Below, one piece after another: positions 16,013 to 24,806 of a stretch of 64,000 bases of DNA. This DNA is from a virus, in the IMG/VR virus record IMGVR_UViG_3300028840_002691, positions 41,095-105,094 of that record. The stretch is one strand, 5' to 3'. Positions within the stretch are counted from its first letter, which is position 1; each line of letters starts with the position of its first letter. The notes under the pieces are model-generated. The model had not been told where the DNA came from. It saw only the letters and a list, made by a program, of their open reading frames with translations, and did not search any database. Position numbers and translations under genes: made by a program.

Positions 16013-17089
16013 ATGGCACTAAATCCTACAGGTTCTCCGATCAAGGAGCTTGTGGAATCGAAAGGGGCGCAAGGTGCTCAGGAAGTGATCCGCGAGGGTC
16101 TGAAGCAGAAGAAGTTCCAGCCGGAGCACTTCTCACTTCAAGAGATCTGGGAAGCCACCTGCGGGCCTGTGAGTCAAATACAGGAGCAAGTGGTTGCGGA
16201 CTCCTTTCCGAAGATCACCGGAGAGCTTATCAACGCAAAGATCATCGCTGGCTACGACAGCGTGGCGATGATTGGCGACCAGCTCTGCACCACGGTTCCA
16301 AGCAAGCTGAAGACCGAGACCGTAGCAGGCTTTACGGATGCTGAGGTTCCGGACTTCATTCCTGAAGCCGGAGAGTACAACGACTCCACAGTGACAGAGA
16401 AATACGTCACCATGCGCAATAAAAAGTATGGGAAGTTGATCTCCATCACCGAGGAGATGATCCTCTTCGATCAGTCTGGTCAGGTGATGACCAGAGCGCA
16501 GAGGATCGGCGAGAAGGCAGCGCAGTACAGAGAGAAGACCATAGTGGAGGGCGTTCAGGACATCAACAGCTCAGTCTGGAACCCATCCGGCGTGGCTACG
16601 GCTTTCTACAGCGCCACCAACGGCAACCTCGCCACCAGCAACGCTTTCAATGAAGGCGGGCTGGAAGCCGTGCGCAAGCTGATGCAGCAGATGAAGGACG
16701 ACTCCGAGCACAGCGACAGCAACGACTACATCCTCATCAACGAGGCCAACATGATCCTGTTGGTTCCTGTGGATCTGGAGCTTGAGGCGTGGCAGATGGT
16801 TAACTCTACTCTGACGCCCGAGTCGGCTGAGAATGCGTCCAACTTTTTCCGTGGGCGGTATCGGGTGCTGACCAGTCCTTACGTCACAAACCAAAGCGCC
16901 ACCACGTGGTTCCTGGGCGACTTTAGGCAGGACTTCTGGTGGAGCGAGGTATGGCCGCTGCAGACATTTTCACGCGCGGCTGGCAACAGCGACGAGTTCA
17001 AGCGAGACATCAAGAGCATGCACAAGGTCCGCTACTATGGCACGATCGGTGCCGTGGACGTAAGGCATAGCTTCAAATCTACTGCTTAA
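16013..17089 (+). CDS. Major capsid protein (HK97-fold, Mu gpT-like)
   Basis: This 358-residue protein lies right after protease, scaffold and decoration genes, behind AAGGAGGG. It contains DAEVPDFIPEAGEYNDSTVTEK and YGKLISITEEMILFDQSGQVM, typical of the E-loop/spine-helix segments of Mu-like major head subunits. The C-terminal half has YILINEANMILLVP and the ending DVRHSFKSTA. The strong ribosome binding site and GC-rich codons fit high expression. Assignment rests on position and motif resemblance. Confidence 0.75.
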   Translation: MALNPTGSPIKELVESKGAQGAQEVIREGLKQKKFQPEHFSLQEIWEATCGPVSQIQEQVVADSFPKITGELINAKIIAGYDSVAMIGDQLCTTVPSKLKTETVAGFTDAEVPDFIPEAGEYNDSTVTEKYVTMRNKKYGKLISITEEMILFDQSGQVMTRAQRIGEKAAQYREKTIVEGVQDINSSVWNPSGVATAFYSATNGNLATSNAFNEGGLEAVRKLMQQMKDDSEHSDSNDYILINEANMILLVPVDLELEAWQMVNSTLTPESAENASNFFRGRYRVLTSPYVTNQSATTWFLGDFRQDFWWSEVWPLQTFSRAAGNSDEFKRDIKSMHKVRYYGTIGAVDVRHSFKSTA

Positions 17090-17092
17090 TCT

Positions 17093-17113
17093 CGTGTAGC
17101 TGTGTGTTACACG
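17093..17113 (+). other. Small stem-loop after the capsid gene
   Basis: CGTGTA (17093-17098) and TACACG (17108-17113) form a 6-bp stem just after the capsid stop. No T-run follows, so it may protect the mRNA end more than stop transcription. The rest of the 17114-17240 gap holds only the GAGGAGG ribosome binding site of the next gene. Confidence 0.35.
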
Positions 17114-17240
17114 TAGGCAAGAGAGATAGGGAGGAGTTTTGTAGCCGGAACTTCACTCTGTGCGGCTGGGCTTCTTCTCCTTCCTAGTCTTTCTTTACAG
17201 CAATTAGAAGAAGACAACATAGCACGAGGAGGACTATATT

Positions 17241-17753
17241 ATGGCTAGACGAGGACCAGGACGAGGATCTCGCATGGGCAAGGGTGTGCTTTCGGGCAGC
17301 ACTCTGGCTGTGCACCCGTCCGGCGTAACGATAGACAAACAGGGTATCGAGTATACTGCTGGTGTTGTTGTAACTCCAACTGAACTTGGTTACTTGGATG
17401 GGCAGGCGGGGTATGGGCTTGCTTATACTTCAGCAGCAGGGTACAGAATTGCCTATGGACTGACGGACTTCGCAGGCAGCGGCAAGCCTCTTGAAGGCAC
17501 CCTGTCCGTGAGCAACGTGCTGTCCGTAGACACAGGGCTGACAACGGTGTTGGGTTTTTGGCCTAGCATTTATGATGCCACTTCTGACATGCACAAGCTG
17601 TCGGCAAGTGCATTTCTGACCTGGCAGAAGAACCTGACCACGACTTCAGAGGTGACGGTGATCTCTTTGATTGATGCTGGTGCGGCAGGCACAACGCCGT
17701 ACTTCTTGTTCAATAAGGGAGTTTCCTGTTCGTGGATCGCTTTCGGCACATAA
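17241..17753 (+). CDS. Head-associated fibre-like protein, paralogue A
   Basis: This 170-residue protein starts with an Arg/Gly-rich MARRGPGRGSRMGKG and then VTIDKQGIEYTAG and VVTPTELGYLDGQAG. The T-x-x-E-x-x-Y-L-D-G motif recurs in many phage fibre and head decoration proteins. The rest is beta-rich without membrane segments. Its position right after the capsid gene suggests a minor shell component. The following gene is a close copy. Confidence 0.6.
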   Translation: MARRGPGRGSRMGKGVLSGSTLAVHPSGVTIDKQGIEYTAGVVVTPTELGYLDGQAGYGLAYTSAAGYRIAYGLTDFAGSGKPLEGTLSVSNVLSVDTGLTTVLGFWPSIYDATSDMHKLSASAFLTWQKNLTTTSEVTVISLIDAGAAGTTPYFLFNKGVSCSWIAFGT

Positions 17754-17771
17754 TACAAGGAGGACTACATT

Positions 17772-18299
17772 ATGGCGAGTACATGGAGAAGAGGCCCTGG
17801 ACGTGGATCACGTATGGGCAAAGGTGTGCTTTCGGGCAGCACTCTCGCTGTGGTGCCTTCGGGTGTTACGATCGACAAACAGGGCATTGAGTATTCAGCA
17901 GGCACGTTCATAACACCTACTGAAATCGGATATCTAGACGGTCAGGCTGGCTACGGGGTCGCCTACACCACTGCGGCAGGGTACAGAGTGGCCTATGGGT
18001 TGACAGATGTGGCTAACAGCGGTGTAAGCCAGGGCACTGGCTCTGTGAGCAGTATTCTGGAAGTGGCCACTGGGTTGACAACGGTGCTTGGCTTTTGGGG
18101 TAGTGTTTACGATGCCACTTCAGATATGCACAAGTCATCTGTTAGCATATACCTGGATTGGCAGAAGAACGCGACATACACTTCCAGGGTGACTGTGGTG
18201 ACCGCTGTAGAGGCTGCTGCAGCTGGTACTGGTGGTGCAACTCCGTACAATTTGTTCAACACAGGGGTGTCACTGTCTTGGCTGGCTTTTGGGACATAA
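17772..18299 (+). CDS. Head-associated fibre-like protein, paralogue B
   Basis: This 175-residue tandem copy of the upstream gene has nearly identical DNA around GTGCTTTCGGGCAGCACTCT and the same order of motifs (GRGSRMGKGVLSGSTLAV, ITPTEIGYLDGQAGYG, LFNTGVSLSWLAFGT). It has the same AAGGAGGACTA leader, so gene and ribosome binding site were duplicated together. Differences concentrate in the middle and C-terminal part. Confidence 0.6.
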   Translation: MASTWRRGPGRGSRMGKGVLSGSTLAVVPSGVTIDKQGIEYSAGTFITPTEIGYLDGQAGYGVAYTTAAGYRVAYGLTDVANSGVSQGTGSVSSILEVATGLTTVLGFWGSVYDATSDMHKSSVSIYLDWQKNATYTSRVTVVTAVEAAAAGTGGATPYNLFNTGVSLSWLAFGT

Positions 18300-18307
18300 A
18301 CCACAGC

Positions 18308-18345
18308 GCAGAGAACCACAGTCTGTGCACACTGTGGTTCTCTGC
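18308..18345 (+). terminator. Strong hairpin closing the capsid gene block
   Basis: GCAGAGAACCACAGT (18308-18322) pairs perfectly with 18331-18345 across the 8-base loop CTGTGCAC. The 15-bp stem is followed by TTAATATATAT, not a T-run, so it may act as a partial terminator or mRNA 3' stabiliser. It separates strongly expressed shell genes from the membrane-protein gene at 18395. Confidence 0.6.
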
Positions 18346-18394
18346 TTAATATATATCTGAACTGCTGGTTGCATGTTTTTGAAGGGGGGCAAAA

Positions 18395-20479
18395 TTGGAA
18401 TGGGTACTTGCTTGTTTTACACTGACGCTGATAGCAGCACCTCTGGTGTTTGCTCCGTTGAAGTTTATTGATGGCTACATATTACCACAGCTGGCAGTGC
18501 ACGCCATTGGGTTGGGGGTTGCCTTTGTGGGCATGGTGCAGTTGGGAGTGTTCCCACTGAGCTTGCTGTCATTGCTGGTATGTCTTTACTTTGTCTATAT
18601 GGTTATGACTACTTTCTGGTCTACAGCTACTCACGCCTCTTTACGGGATCTGCCTCTCGTGTTCAACGGGTTGGCTGCCTTTCTTGTGGCCTCTGTGCTC
18701 TTCCGCAGTAGCGCGCTGAACATGGTCACGGTTTCCTTGGGTGTTTTCTTTGTTAGCACTATCACTTGTATTTACTGCATTGGGCAGCGGTTGCGTATTG
18801 ATCCTGTGTTCAAGGAGCGGCTGGTGTCAGCGGCGGTGGACTTCAAAGGCTTGCCCAGACAGAGGATACCCAAGTGGTTCAGGAACAAGAACTTTATTGA
18901 CTCCAGACCGATAGGCACGATAGGCAATACGAATTTTGTCTCAGGTTACTTGGGCTCTACTGTACCGTTCTTGGTTTTTTTGTCTGTGGAGGTGTCGCCG
19001 TGGTTCCTGTTGAGCATTCTGTTGGTTGTGGTCACTGTAACTATGGCCGAATGCAGGGCGGCGCTGCTGGGCATGTTTTGTAGTGGTCTGGTATTTCTGC
19101 TGATTGCCTCAAGGGCAGGGCTGGTGATTGACTTTGTGGTGTGGTTGTTTTCTTTTGAGTTGGTGCGACTGCTTTCTGTAATCGGTGCAGTGTATGTGCT
19201 GTTGTTTCTTGTGGATGCGATATGCAGGCTGCACAAGGGAGGAGTGTTCAGGATGTTGAACGCAGAGACTCCTCTCACCTCGGAGTTGTCAGTGGAGAGC
19301 GAGGACCAGGAGGACCTTGTGGCTCACTTGCGGTACAGGTTCCGCTATTGGAAGGCGGCGTGGGAGTTGCTGAAGCAGAAACCGTTGCAGGGTTTTGGGC
19401 TCAGGACGTTTAGGAAAGAAGTATATCAAGCACAAGCAACTTTACACAACAGGGACGGCAAGTTCTTAGGTCTTGGCTACCAGACTCCACAGCCCAGGGA
19501 GTGCCACAATGACTATGTGGAGAACTTTGTTGAAGGTGGGTTGGTCGGTGGGTTGATGTTTCTGGCTATACTTGCGGTTGTGTTTTACAATGCCTGGGTC
19601 TACTTGTCTTCGGTGGTTGCGGTAGACTTCTTGCTGGTGGCTGGAGTGCTGTCTGGTTTCCTCTGCCTGCTTGTGGTGGCGTTCTTCTTTTTCCCGTTCA
19701 GGCTACCAGCATCAGCGGTGCTGTTCTGGGTTGGGCTGGCGTTGCTGGACTCCATGACTACCGATGTAGCAATAGTGACATTTGAGTCGAACATCTTTCT
19801 GACTCTGCTGGTGGCTGGTGTGTTGGCTGCGCTGTTGTGGGAGGGGAGCATAAAGCCGAACGCAGCGAACTTCTACTTCAACAAGTACAGCTTCTCACGT
19901 GACATGATGCTGCGGGAGAAGTTTCTGATAAAGGCGACGGACTTCTCGCCTAGAGAAACGATATTCAGAACTCATGCTGCGGTAAACTACTCGGAGACAG
20001 TGCCGTCGTTTGCCGAAAAGCATGCCAATGTGATGAGCTACTTCTATGACGGCATGACTCCGGCTTGGATGATGTTCTACAATGTGGCTATGGTGAAGGC
20101 AGCCAATGGTAAGTTTGAAGAGGCCATAGAATATTTGAACCATTCACTTTACTACTTTCCGAGGTTTAAGCCCGCCTTGCAGTTCATGCAGATGATCTGG
20201 GCTGAAGCAAAGATGCCAGAAAGGAGGATCTTGATGAAGAGGATGACTAAGGAGGGCCTGCTTGCTATCAAGCTGCATCGCACGGAGGCCGAAAAGCACA
20301 ACATGGCGATAGAGAACATCATCTTGCAGGAGAAGGTGAAATCGAACATACCGATAGAGTGGTCCTTTGACCTGAAGGAGGGTGTATTTCTGACTCCTAC
20401 TGAAGCAGAAAACCTACGTAGAGAGAGACAGAAAGAAATGGGCGGAGGATTGAGTCTGGTACCTGGAACAAATGCTTAG
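18395..20479 (+). CDS. O-antigen ligase/polymerase-like membrane protein with TPR tail
   Basis: This 694-residue protein has about 11-12 hydrophobic segments over residues 1-490 and a soluble helical C-terminus. The large loop contains GFGLRTFRKEVY, then CHNDYVENFVEGGLVGGLMF about residue 369, matching the Wzy_C/WaaL pattern G-x-G ... H-N-x-x-x-E-x-x-x-x-G-x-x-G. KANGKFEEAIEYLNHSLYY about 568 looks like a TPR unit, a pairing known from bacterial Wzy_C proteins. The start is TTG 18395 behind GGGGGG. It sits between capsid and connector genes, where no virion role is expected. Inferred role: altering host surface glycans. Confidence 0.75.
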   Translation: MEWVLACFTLTLIAAPLVFAPLKFIDGYILPQLAVHAIGLGVAFVGMVQLGVFPLSLLSLLVCLYFVYMVMTTFWSTATHASLRDLPLVFNGLAAFLVASVLFRSSALNMVTVSLGVFFVSTITCIYCIGQRLRIDPVFKERLVSAAVDFKGLPRQRIPKWFRNKNFIDSRPIGTIGNTNFVSGYLGSTVPFLVFLSVEVSPWFLLSILLVVVTVTMAECRAALLGMFCSGLVFLLIASRAGLVIDFVVWLFSFELVRLLSVIGAVYVLLFLVDAICRLHKGGVFRMLNAETPLTSELSVESEDQEDLVAHLRYRFRYWKAAWELLKQKPLQGFGLRTFRKEVYQAQATLHNRDGKFLGLGYQTPQPRECHNDYVENFVEGGLVGGLMFLAILAVVFYNAWVYLSSVVAVDFLLVAGVLSGFLCLLVVAFFFFPFRLPASAVLFWVGLALLDSMTTDVAIVTFESNIFLTLLVAGVLAALLWEGSIKPNAANFYFNKYSFSRDMMLREKFLIKATDFSPRETIFRTHAAVNYSETVPSFAEKHANVMSYFYDGMTPAWMMFYNVAMVKAANGKFEEAIEYLNHSLYYFPRFKPALQFMQMIWAEAKMPERRILMKRMTKEGLLAIKLHRTEAEKHNMAIENIILQEKVKSNIPIEWSFDLKEGVFLTPTEAENLRRERQKEMGGGLSLVPGTNA

Positions 20480-20506
20480 AAAGAGAAAGGAAGGAGACAC
20501 GAGAAA

Positions 20507-20929
20507 ATGACCTTGATGGATGATTTGAGAGAAAAGGCAGCCAAGGGAACAAAAATCACTTCCGAAGAGCTGGAAGAGGCCCGCAAGGAGATGGCAATAG
20601 GCAATGCGGCTGACGCTAAGGAGGAGAAAGAAGAAAACCAGAAAGAGGAGCAAAAACCTGAGAAGGCACCACCTCCTCCTGAGCCAGAACCCGAGAAGCC
20701 TATAGTGTTTTCCTTTGACGAGTTTGTGCAGAAGAACTTAGGCACATTTAACAGGGTTACACGTTCCGTGTGGAGGAGCAACGTCACGCTGCTGGCTAAT
20801 ATGTTCCTCTCCATAGAGATAAGAAATGAGTTGAAGGCTATCAGACGTCTTTTGGAAGTAAAGCAAACCACAAAGCCAGAAGAATTAGCAACAGGAAAGG
20901 AGAAGCCAAAAAGGAAACCTAAAAAATGA
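20507..20929 (+). CDS. Charged Pro/Glu-rich hypothetical protein
   Basis: This 140-residue protein has an acidic helix at the N-terminus, a Glu/Pro-rich linker (residues about 48-66) and a helical segment with VTRSVWRSNVTLLANMFLS, then a Lys-rich tail. AGGAGAC precedes the ATG, and the stop overlaps the next ATG. Position between the glycan gene and connector genes suggests a virion assembly role, but no family is recognised. Confidence 0.6.
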   Translation: MTLMDDLREKAAKGTKITSEELEEARKEMAIGNAADAKEEKEENQKEEQKPEKAPPPPEPEPEKPIVFSFDEFVQKNLGTFNRVTRSVWRSNVTLLANMFLSIEIRNELKAIRRLLEVKQTTKPEELATGKEKPKRKPKK

Positions 20930-21327
20930 GCTATACTCATTCACCAGAGACCGACGAGGGGCGTCTCCGTATACTTTTATATGACGTAGTACCAAGCGGA
21001 ACCAGCGCAGCTATAGGCTCAAACTACCACTTTGAGGACGCCGATCTGTCTGCCCTGCTGGATATGAACAGTGACGACCTTTGGGCTAGTGCTGCTGATG
21101 GATGCCGAGCTATGGCTGCAAAGCTCGCTGACGAGGCCATAGCCTTGGGACTTGGAAAGACAGACATCTACGTAGACAAGAGAAAGAAGCCGGACTTTTA
21201 CCTAAAACTGGCAGCAGAGTACCAGGAACGTTCCTACACTGACGTTGACGAGTACATTGACTCAATAAACTACGGCGTGAGCTACACGGGATTTGACGAT
21301 ACAGAGTACTTTGGTGACTACGAATAA
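20926..21327 (+). CDS. Head-tail connector/adaptor protein (putative)
   Basis: This 133-residue protein starts four bases inside the upstream stop. LRILLYDVVPSG, FEDADLSALLDMNSDD and AADGCRAMAAKLADEAIA match the helical layout of small head-tail adaptors of the gp6/gp15 type, in which an N-terminal acidic loop is followed by Ala-rich helices. The C-terminus is acidic and Tyr-rich. The order adaptor, closure, completion, terminator that follows supports the call. Confidence 0.6.
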   Translation: MSYTHSPETDEGRLRILLYDVVPSGTSAAIGSNYHFEDADLSALLDMNSDDLWASAADGCRAMAAKLADEAIALGLGKTDIYVDKRKKPDFYLKLAAEYQERSYTDVDEYIDSINYGVSYTGFDDTEYFGDYE

Positions 21328-21737
21328 TGTCGATACTGACTTCTCAGGAGATAGCGGACATCACAAGCGACATACATGAGATAGTGACTGATGTCGAGCT
21401 GAGCACCAGGATCACTTACAGGCTGGCTGGGGTGACAGCGGAGACCTCCTACGATCCGACCACTCAAGCCATACCGAGCATGTTTTCGACCAGCTCCGTG
21501 AGCGCGTTCAAGGGCACTTACAGCCTGGACGAGGCTGCCCAGTCAGGCGGACTGATAGAGTATGGGGATGTGAAGTTCATCGTAATGCGCTCTCATGTCA
21601 CTGGTATTTTGGGCACAATAGACCAGGTGTTCGAGAGCGGCAGCAGCGTGCAGAGCGGCACCACATACCAGGTAGTTGGTTCGCTGAGCTATGATCCGTT
21701 GAAGATCTGCTACTTCATACATTGCAGGGCGGTATGA
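21327..21737 (+). CDS. Head closure protein (putative)
   Basis: This 136-residue protein has a start overlapping the adaptor stop. After an N-terminal helix it is beta-rich, with YGDVKFIVMRS and SGTTYQVVGSLSYDP, the barrel pattern of phage head-closure (stopper) proteins. Gene order supports the assignment, and sequence evidence alone is weak. Confidence 0.55.
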   Translation: MSILTSQEIADITSDIHEIVTDVELSTRITYRLAGVTAETSYDPTTQAIPSMFSTSSVSAFKGTYSLDEAAQSGGLIEYGDVKFIVMRSHVTGILGTIDQVFESGSSVQSGTTYQVVGSLSYDPLKICYFIHCRAV

Positions 21738-22216
21738 AAGTTACCATTGATGTTGAGACGGAAAAGTTTAACAGGAAACTGAAAAAGTTTTTGAAGAACA
21801 GCAATGTTGAGGTAGGAAAAGGAGTAAGAAAAGCAGCTTTGGATTTGCTCTTTATGATTCATAGGCCAAAACCTCACGGCACTCATCCGGTCGAGACCGG
21901 TAGAGCGAGAGGCGCTTGGGCAGCATCGATGGAGGGTCTTGGTGGCAGGTTCAATTACCATAAAGGAGTAGATCCATCAAGAGATCAAGTAGCCATGGGG
22001 AGAAAAGAAGGCGGCTTCGTAAACAAACTCAAGAACAAGTACTTCAAATATGTGGAGCTTATAAATGGCTGCCCATACATCATATATCTTGAATACGGAC
22101 ATAGCAAGAGCGCCCCTGCTGGAATGGTCAGGATATCTTTACGCGAGATGCGGGGTATGAAAATCACCGACAAGTACTTCAAGCCAGTTTTTCTGAAGGA
22201 GTGGAATAAACTGTAA
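21734..22216 (+). CDS. Tail completion protein, HK97 gp10-like
   Basis: This 160-residue protein starts at ATG 21734, overlapping the upstream stop as ATGA. HPVETGRARGAWAAS near residue 54 and YIIYLEYGHSKSAPAGMVR near 115 are the paired motifs of the HK97 gp10 family (T-G-x-x-R...W and Y-x-x-x-x-E-x-G-x-S). These proteins sit at the neck and join tail to head. Confidence 0.75.
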   Translation: MKVTIDVETEKFNRKLKKFLKNSNVEVGKGVRKAALDLLFMIHRPKPHGTHPVETGRARGAWAASMEGLGGRFNYHKGVDPSRDQVAMGRKEGGFVNKLKNKYFKYVELINGCPYIIYLEYGHSKSAPAGMVRISLREMRGMKITDKYFKPVFLKEWNKL

Positions 22217-22707
22217 TGGCACTGGACATACTGGCAGAACGAGCAAACGTAAAGCGCAGCCTTGAGAGCTACTTTCATGGTATCTTTGGTCCCTCCGGCA
22301 AGGACTTCTACGTGGACTACGAGGGCGTGCCGTTTGAGACGAAAGAGAAGCGTGAGTGGCTGCAGCCACGAGTGATGGACTTCAGCGGCGAGTTCCTGCG
22401 ACAAGGCTCCGCAACACAGTACGCCACCAATGTGAACATGATGTTCAATGTGAATATACTGGTTACAAAAAGCGGCACCACAATAGCCGACAGACACTAC
22501 GTGCTCAGGGACAAAGTCGTAGAGCATTTTAAGATAGGGCAGACCATAAACATACGCAACTGGACCAGCGGCACCACTCCGCTGGCGATTTTAGGCAAGA
22601 TGAAAGTGAGGCAGCTGATAACCGACCGCCCAATCGAGGATGAGCATTTTCTGCAGTACTCACTAACGTGGGAACTTGATTGGTTAGATTTAACAACTAA
22701 TCCATAA
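22216..22707 (+). CDS. Tail terminator protein (putative)
   Basis: This 163-residue alpha/beta protein overlaps the previous stop by one base. It has YVDYEGVPFETKEKREWLQP early, a TKSGTTIADRHYVLRD strand-helix pair and a C-terminal YSLTWELDWLD strand. Its position just before the tube genes matches that of the tail terminator ring protein. No firm motif exists for the family. Confidence 0.55.
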   Translation: MALDILAERANVKRSLESYFHGIFGPSGKDFYVDYEGVPFETKEKREWLQPRVMDFSGEFLRQGSATQYATNVNMMFNVNILVTKSGTTIADRHYVLRDKVVEHFKIGQTINIRNWTSGTTPLAILGKMKVRQLITDRPIEDEHFLQYSLTWELDWLDLTTNP

Positions 22708-22722
22708 GGGAGATGTAATAAA

Positions 22723-22926
22723 ATGATAGAGCAAAGTGAACTCGTAAACCTACTGGCAGGCAACTCTGGCTTTTCGACAAAGCGCTGTGTGAAGACAGCC
22801 CAGACAATGCTGGCTCCACTCAACAAACTGATCGATGAGAAGCTTGCTAAGAAGAAGAGGATAGTAAAGAAGACAAGGACAGAGGACATCACCGAACCAC
22901 TCAGTGAAGTGAAGAAACAAGAGTAG
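22723..22926 (+). CDS. Small basic helical hypothetical protein
   Basis: This 67-residue protein is preceded by GGGAGATG. It has a helical N-terminal half with a single Cys at C22 and a Lys-rich segment (EKLAKKKRIVKKTR). It sits between the terminator and the tail tube genes. No family recognised. Confidence 0.55.
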   Translation: MIEQSELVNLLAGNSGFSTKRCVKTAQTMLAPLNKLIDEKLAKKKRIVKKTRTEDITEPLSEVKKQE

Positions 22927-22951
22927 CATAAACACAGGGGAGGGAAGAAAA

Positions 22952-23578
22952 ATGCTTTTTCAAGGACGAGATGGAGAACTAAGGATATATGAGCACGGTA
23001 CCAGCGGTGCCACATATTATCTAAAACTCCTATTCTGTGATATGAATATGACTTGCCCGATCGGCAGGCCGCAGAGGGAGGAGATGCTGGTTTTCAACAG
23101 AACCAGGTACGATTCCAATGCCCACATGATTACTGGCGGAGATGAGATGGCTTATGGCCCAATACCTACGTCGTTCAGCTGCAGGATTGCTGACACCGAC
23201 GCCAACCAGAACATCTTCTGGTGGCTGGGTAGCGGGGCTACTTCTCTAGCAAAACGCCATGTGCGCGTGGCTGCTGGGAGCACTGTTACCATTCAGAGCA
23301 GGAAAGGGAAATCCGCTGGTATTCACGGCAATACGCTGCCGGATTTTGTGGGCAGTGGCACCAGCAAGTTTGCCTTTCTGGTGCAGGTAAGGTGGGACGG
23401 CAGCACAGACTTCGGCATTTCTATGGACGAGGTATGGTTCCCGCCGCAGGATCAGTCAATAACTGAGGCTGAAGACAGCCTCACTCTGAACATGACTGGA
23501 CATATTTTTGGCGGTGTTTCCAGGATTACTGGTTTCACTGGCGGCACAAATAACTTCGGTGTAACCGTTTGCGCATAA
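22952..23578 (+). CDS. Major tail tube-like protein, paralogue 1
   Basis: This 208-residue beta-rich protein opens MLFQGRDGELRIYEHGTSG and has TYYLKLLFCDMNMTCPIGRP, followed by SCRIAD and LVQVRWDG strands. The second copy follows directly. Position before the chaperone and tape measure genes identifies these as tail tube subunits. GAGGGAAG precedes the ATG. Confidence 0.6.
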   Translation: MLFQGRDGELRIYEHGTSGATYYLKLLFCDMNMTCPIGRPQREEMLVFNRTRYDSNAHMITGGDEMAYGPIPTSFSCRIADTDANQNIFWWLGSGATSLAKRHVRVAAGSTVTIQSRKGKSAGIHGNTLPDFVGSGTSKFAFLVQVRWDGSTDFGISMDEVWFPPQDQSITEAEDSLTLNMTGHIFGGVSRITGFTGGTNNFGVTVCA

Positions 23579-23608
23579 ACAGACTGTATGTAGAGGGGGG
23601 ATGTAGAG

Positions 23609-24214
23609 ATGATTTTTCAAGGACGTGATGGCGAAATGAGACTCATAGAATATGGGGACAGTGCTGGCACCACTTATTACCTGTCCATATTGTTTCATGA
23701 TATGAATCTCTCTTGCCCAATAGGAAGACCACAAAGAGACGAGACTCTGGTTCTAAATAGGACTAGGTTTGACTCCCATGCAACTACGCTTCTCGGAGAT
23801 GATTATACTAGGTATGGTCCGCTGCCGATTAGTTTCACTTGCCGTCTGGATGATAAGATGTACACAAAGAAGCTGATAGACATAATGGCTGGCACTACGG
23901 TTGGAGCTAACTTTCAGGTCGGCGGCGTCACTAGCATTTACAGCACAAAGGGACACACAGATGACTGGGGAGGCTCTGGCAGCAGTCTGCCGTCGTTTGT
24001 TCAGTCTGGAAAGAAGCTCGCTGTCAATGTTGAGGTTCTTTGGGACGGCACGCAGGACATGGGAATCAGGATGGCTGAGGTGCACTTTCCTCCTAACCAG
24101 CAGACGATAACTGAGTCCGAGGATGGTTTAGCTCTCAACTGCAACGGTGAGATATACGGAGGAGTGAGCAGGATAACAGCGTTTGACGCACGTTCAGGAC
24201 TAACAGCAATGTAG
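23609..24214 (+). CDS. Major tail tube-like protein, paralogue 2
   Basis: This 201-residue protein has MIFQGRDGEMRLIEYGDSAG, a DMNLSCPIGRPQRDETLVLN segment and WFPP-like HFPPNQQTITESED matching paralogue 1 position by position. One copy may build the tube and the other a special ring or a tube decoration. Which is the major protein cannot be told from sequence. Confidence 0.6.
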   Translation: MIFQGRDGEMRLIEYGDSAGTTYYLSILFHDMNLSCPIGRPQRDETLVLNRTRFDSHATTLLGDDYTRYGPLPISFTCRLDDKMYTKKLIDIMAGTTVGANFQVGGVTSIYSTKGHTDDWGGSGSSLPSFVQSGKKLAVNVEVLWDGTQDMGIRMAEVHFPPNQQTITESEDGLALNCNGEIYGGVSRITAFDARSGLTAM

Positions 24215-24251
24215 TAAGTGAAGCAGCACAAAGAAAGGGGGAGTTTTTACC

Positions 24252-24806
24252 ATGACTGATGATTATGATGAAGGAAAAGAAGTACATGAGCCGCAGAAGA
24301 TCAAGACCATACGCTTGAAGGAGATCAAACGCGGTGAGGATCTGTTCCGCAGTTCAGGCATAAGCAAGATAAAGGTGACGAAAGACAGCGAAGTCATGAT
24401 TGTGGAGATACCTATCCAGTCCACAGGAGTGGCGGAGCTCATAGACACCTTCAACAAGGACAGGCCTAAGCCTCCGTCGAAGGACAGAAAGATAGAACCT
24501 GATTCGGAGATCGGCAAAGACCTTGGTATCACAAAAACCAGATGGATGAAGATTCCTGACGTTACCGATGAAGGCTACCTGGAGGAAAAGGAGAAGTTTG
24601 AGTCAGACCTTGGCACCGCTATTGTGCTGAAGGGCTTGGCTCTGGACATCGTTGACGAGGAAGGCAACCTGATAGAAGAGGAAAAGAAGAAGATAAACAC
24701 TCTGCGTGATATGGGTATGAGCGGCGACCAGTTCACGCAAGTAGTAAACGACATCACCAACCTCACCAAGTGGACCGAGGAGGAAGAGCGCCGTTTTTTC
24801 GGATAG
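24252..24806 (+). CDS. Tail assembly chaperone, short form (gpG-like)
   Basis: This 184-residue charged helical protein lies between tube and tape measure genes, the fixed place of the tail assembly chaperone. It ends EEEERRFFG at a TTTTTTC slippery site. Most ribosomes would stop at 24806 and make this form, which coats the tape measure during assembly. Ribosome binding site AAGGGGGAG. Confidence 0.7.
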   Translation: MTDDYDEGKEVHEPQKIKTIRLKEIKRGEDLFRSSGISKIKVTKDSEVMIVEIPIQSTGVAELIDTFNKDRPKPPSKDRKIEPDSEIGKDLGITKTRWMKIPDVTDEGYLEEKEKFESDLGTAIVLKGLALDIVDEEGNLIEEEKKKINTLRDMGMSGDQFTQVVNDITNLTKWTEEEERRFFG

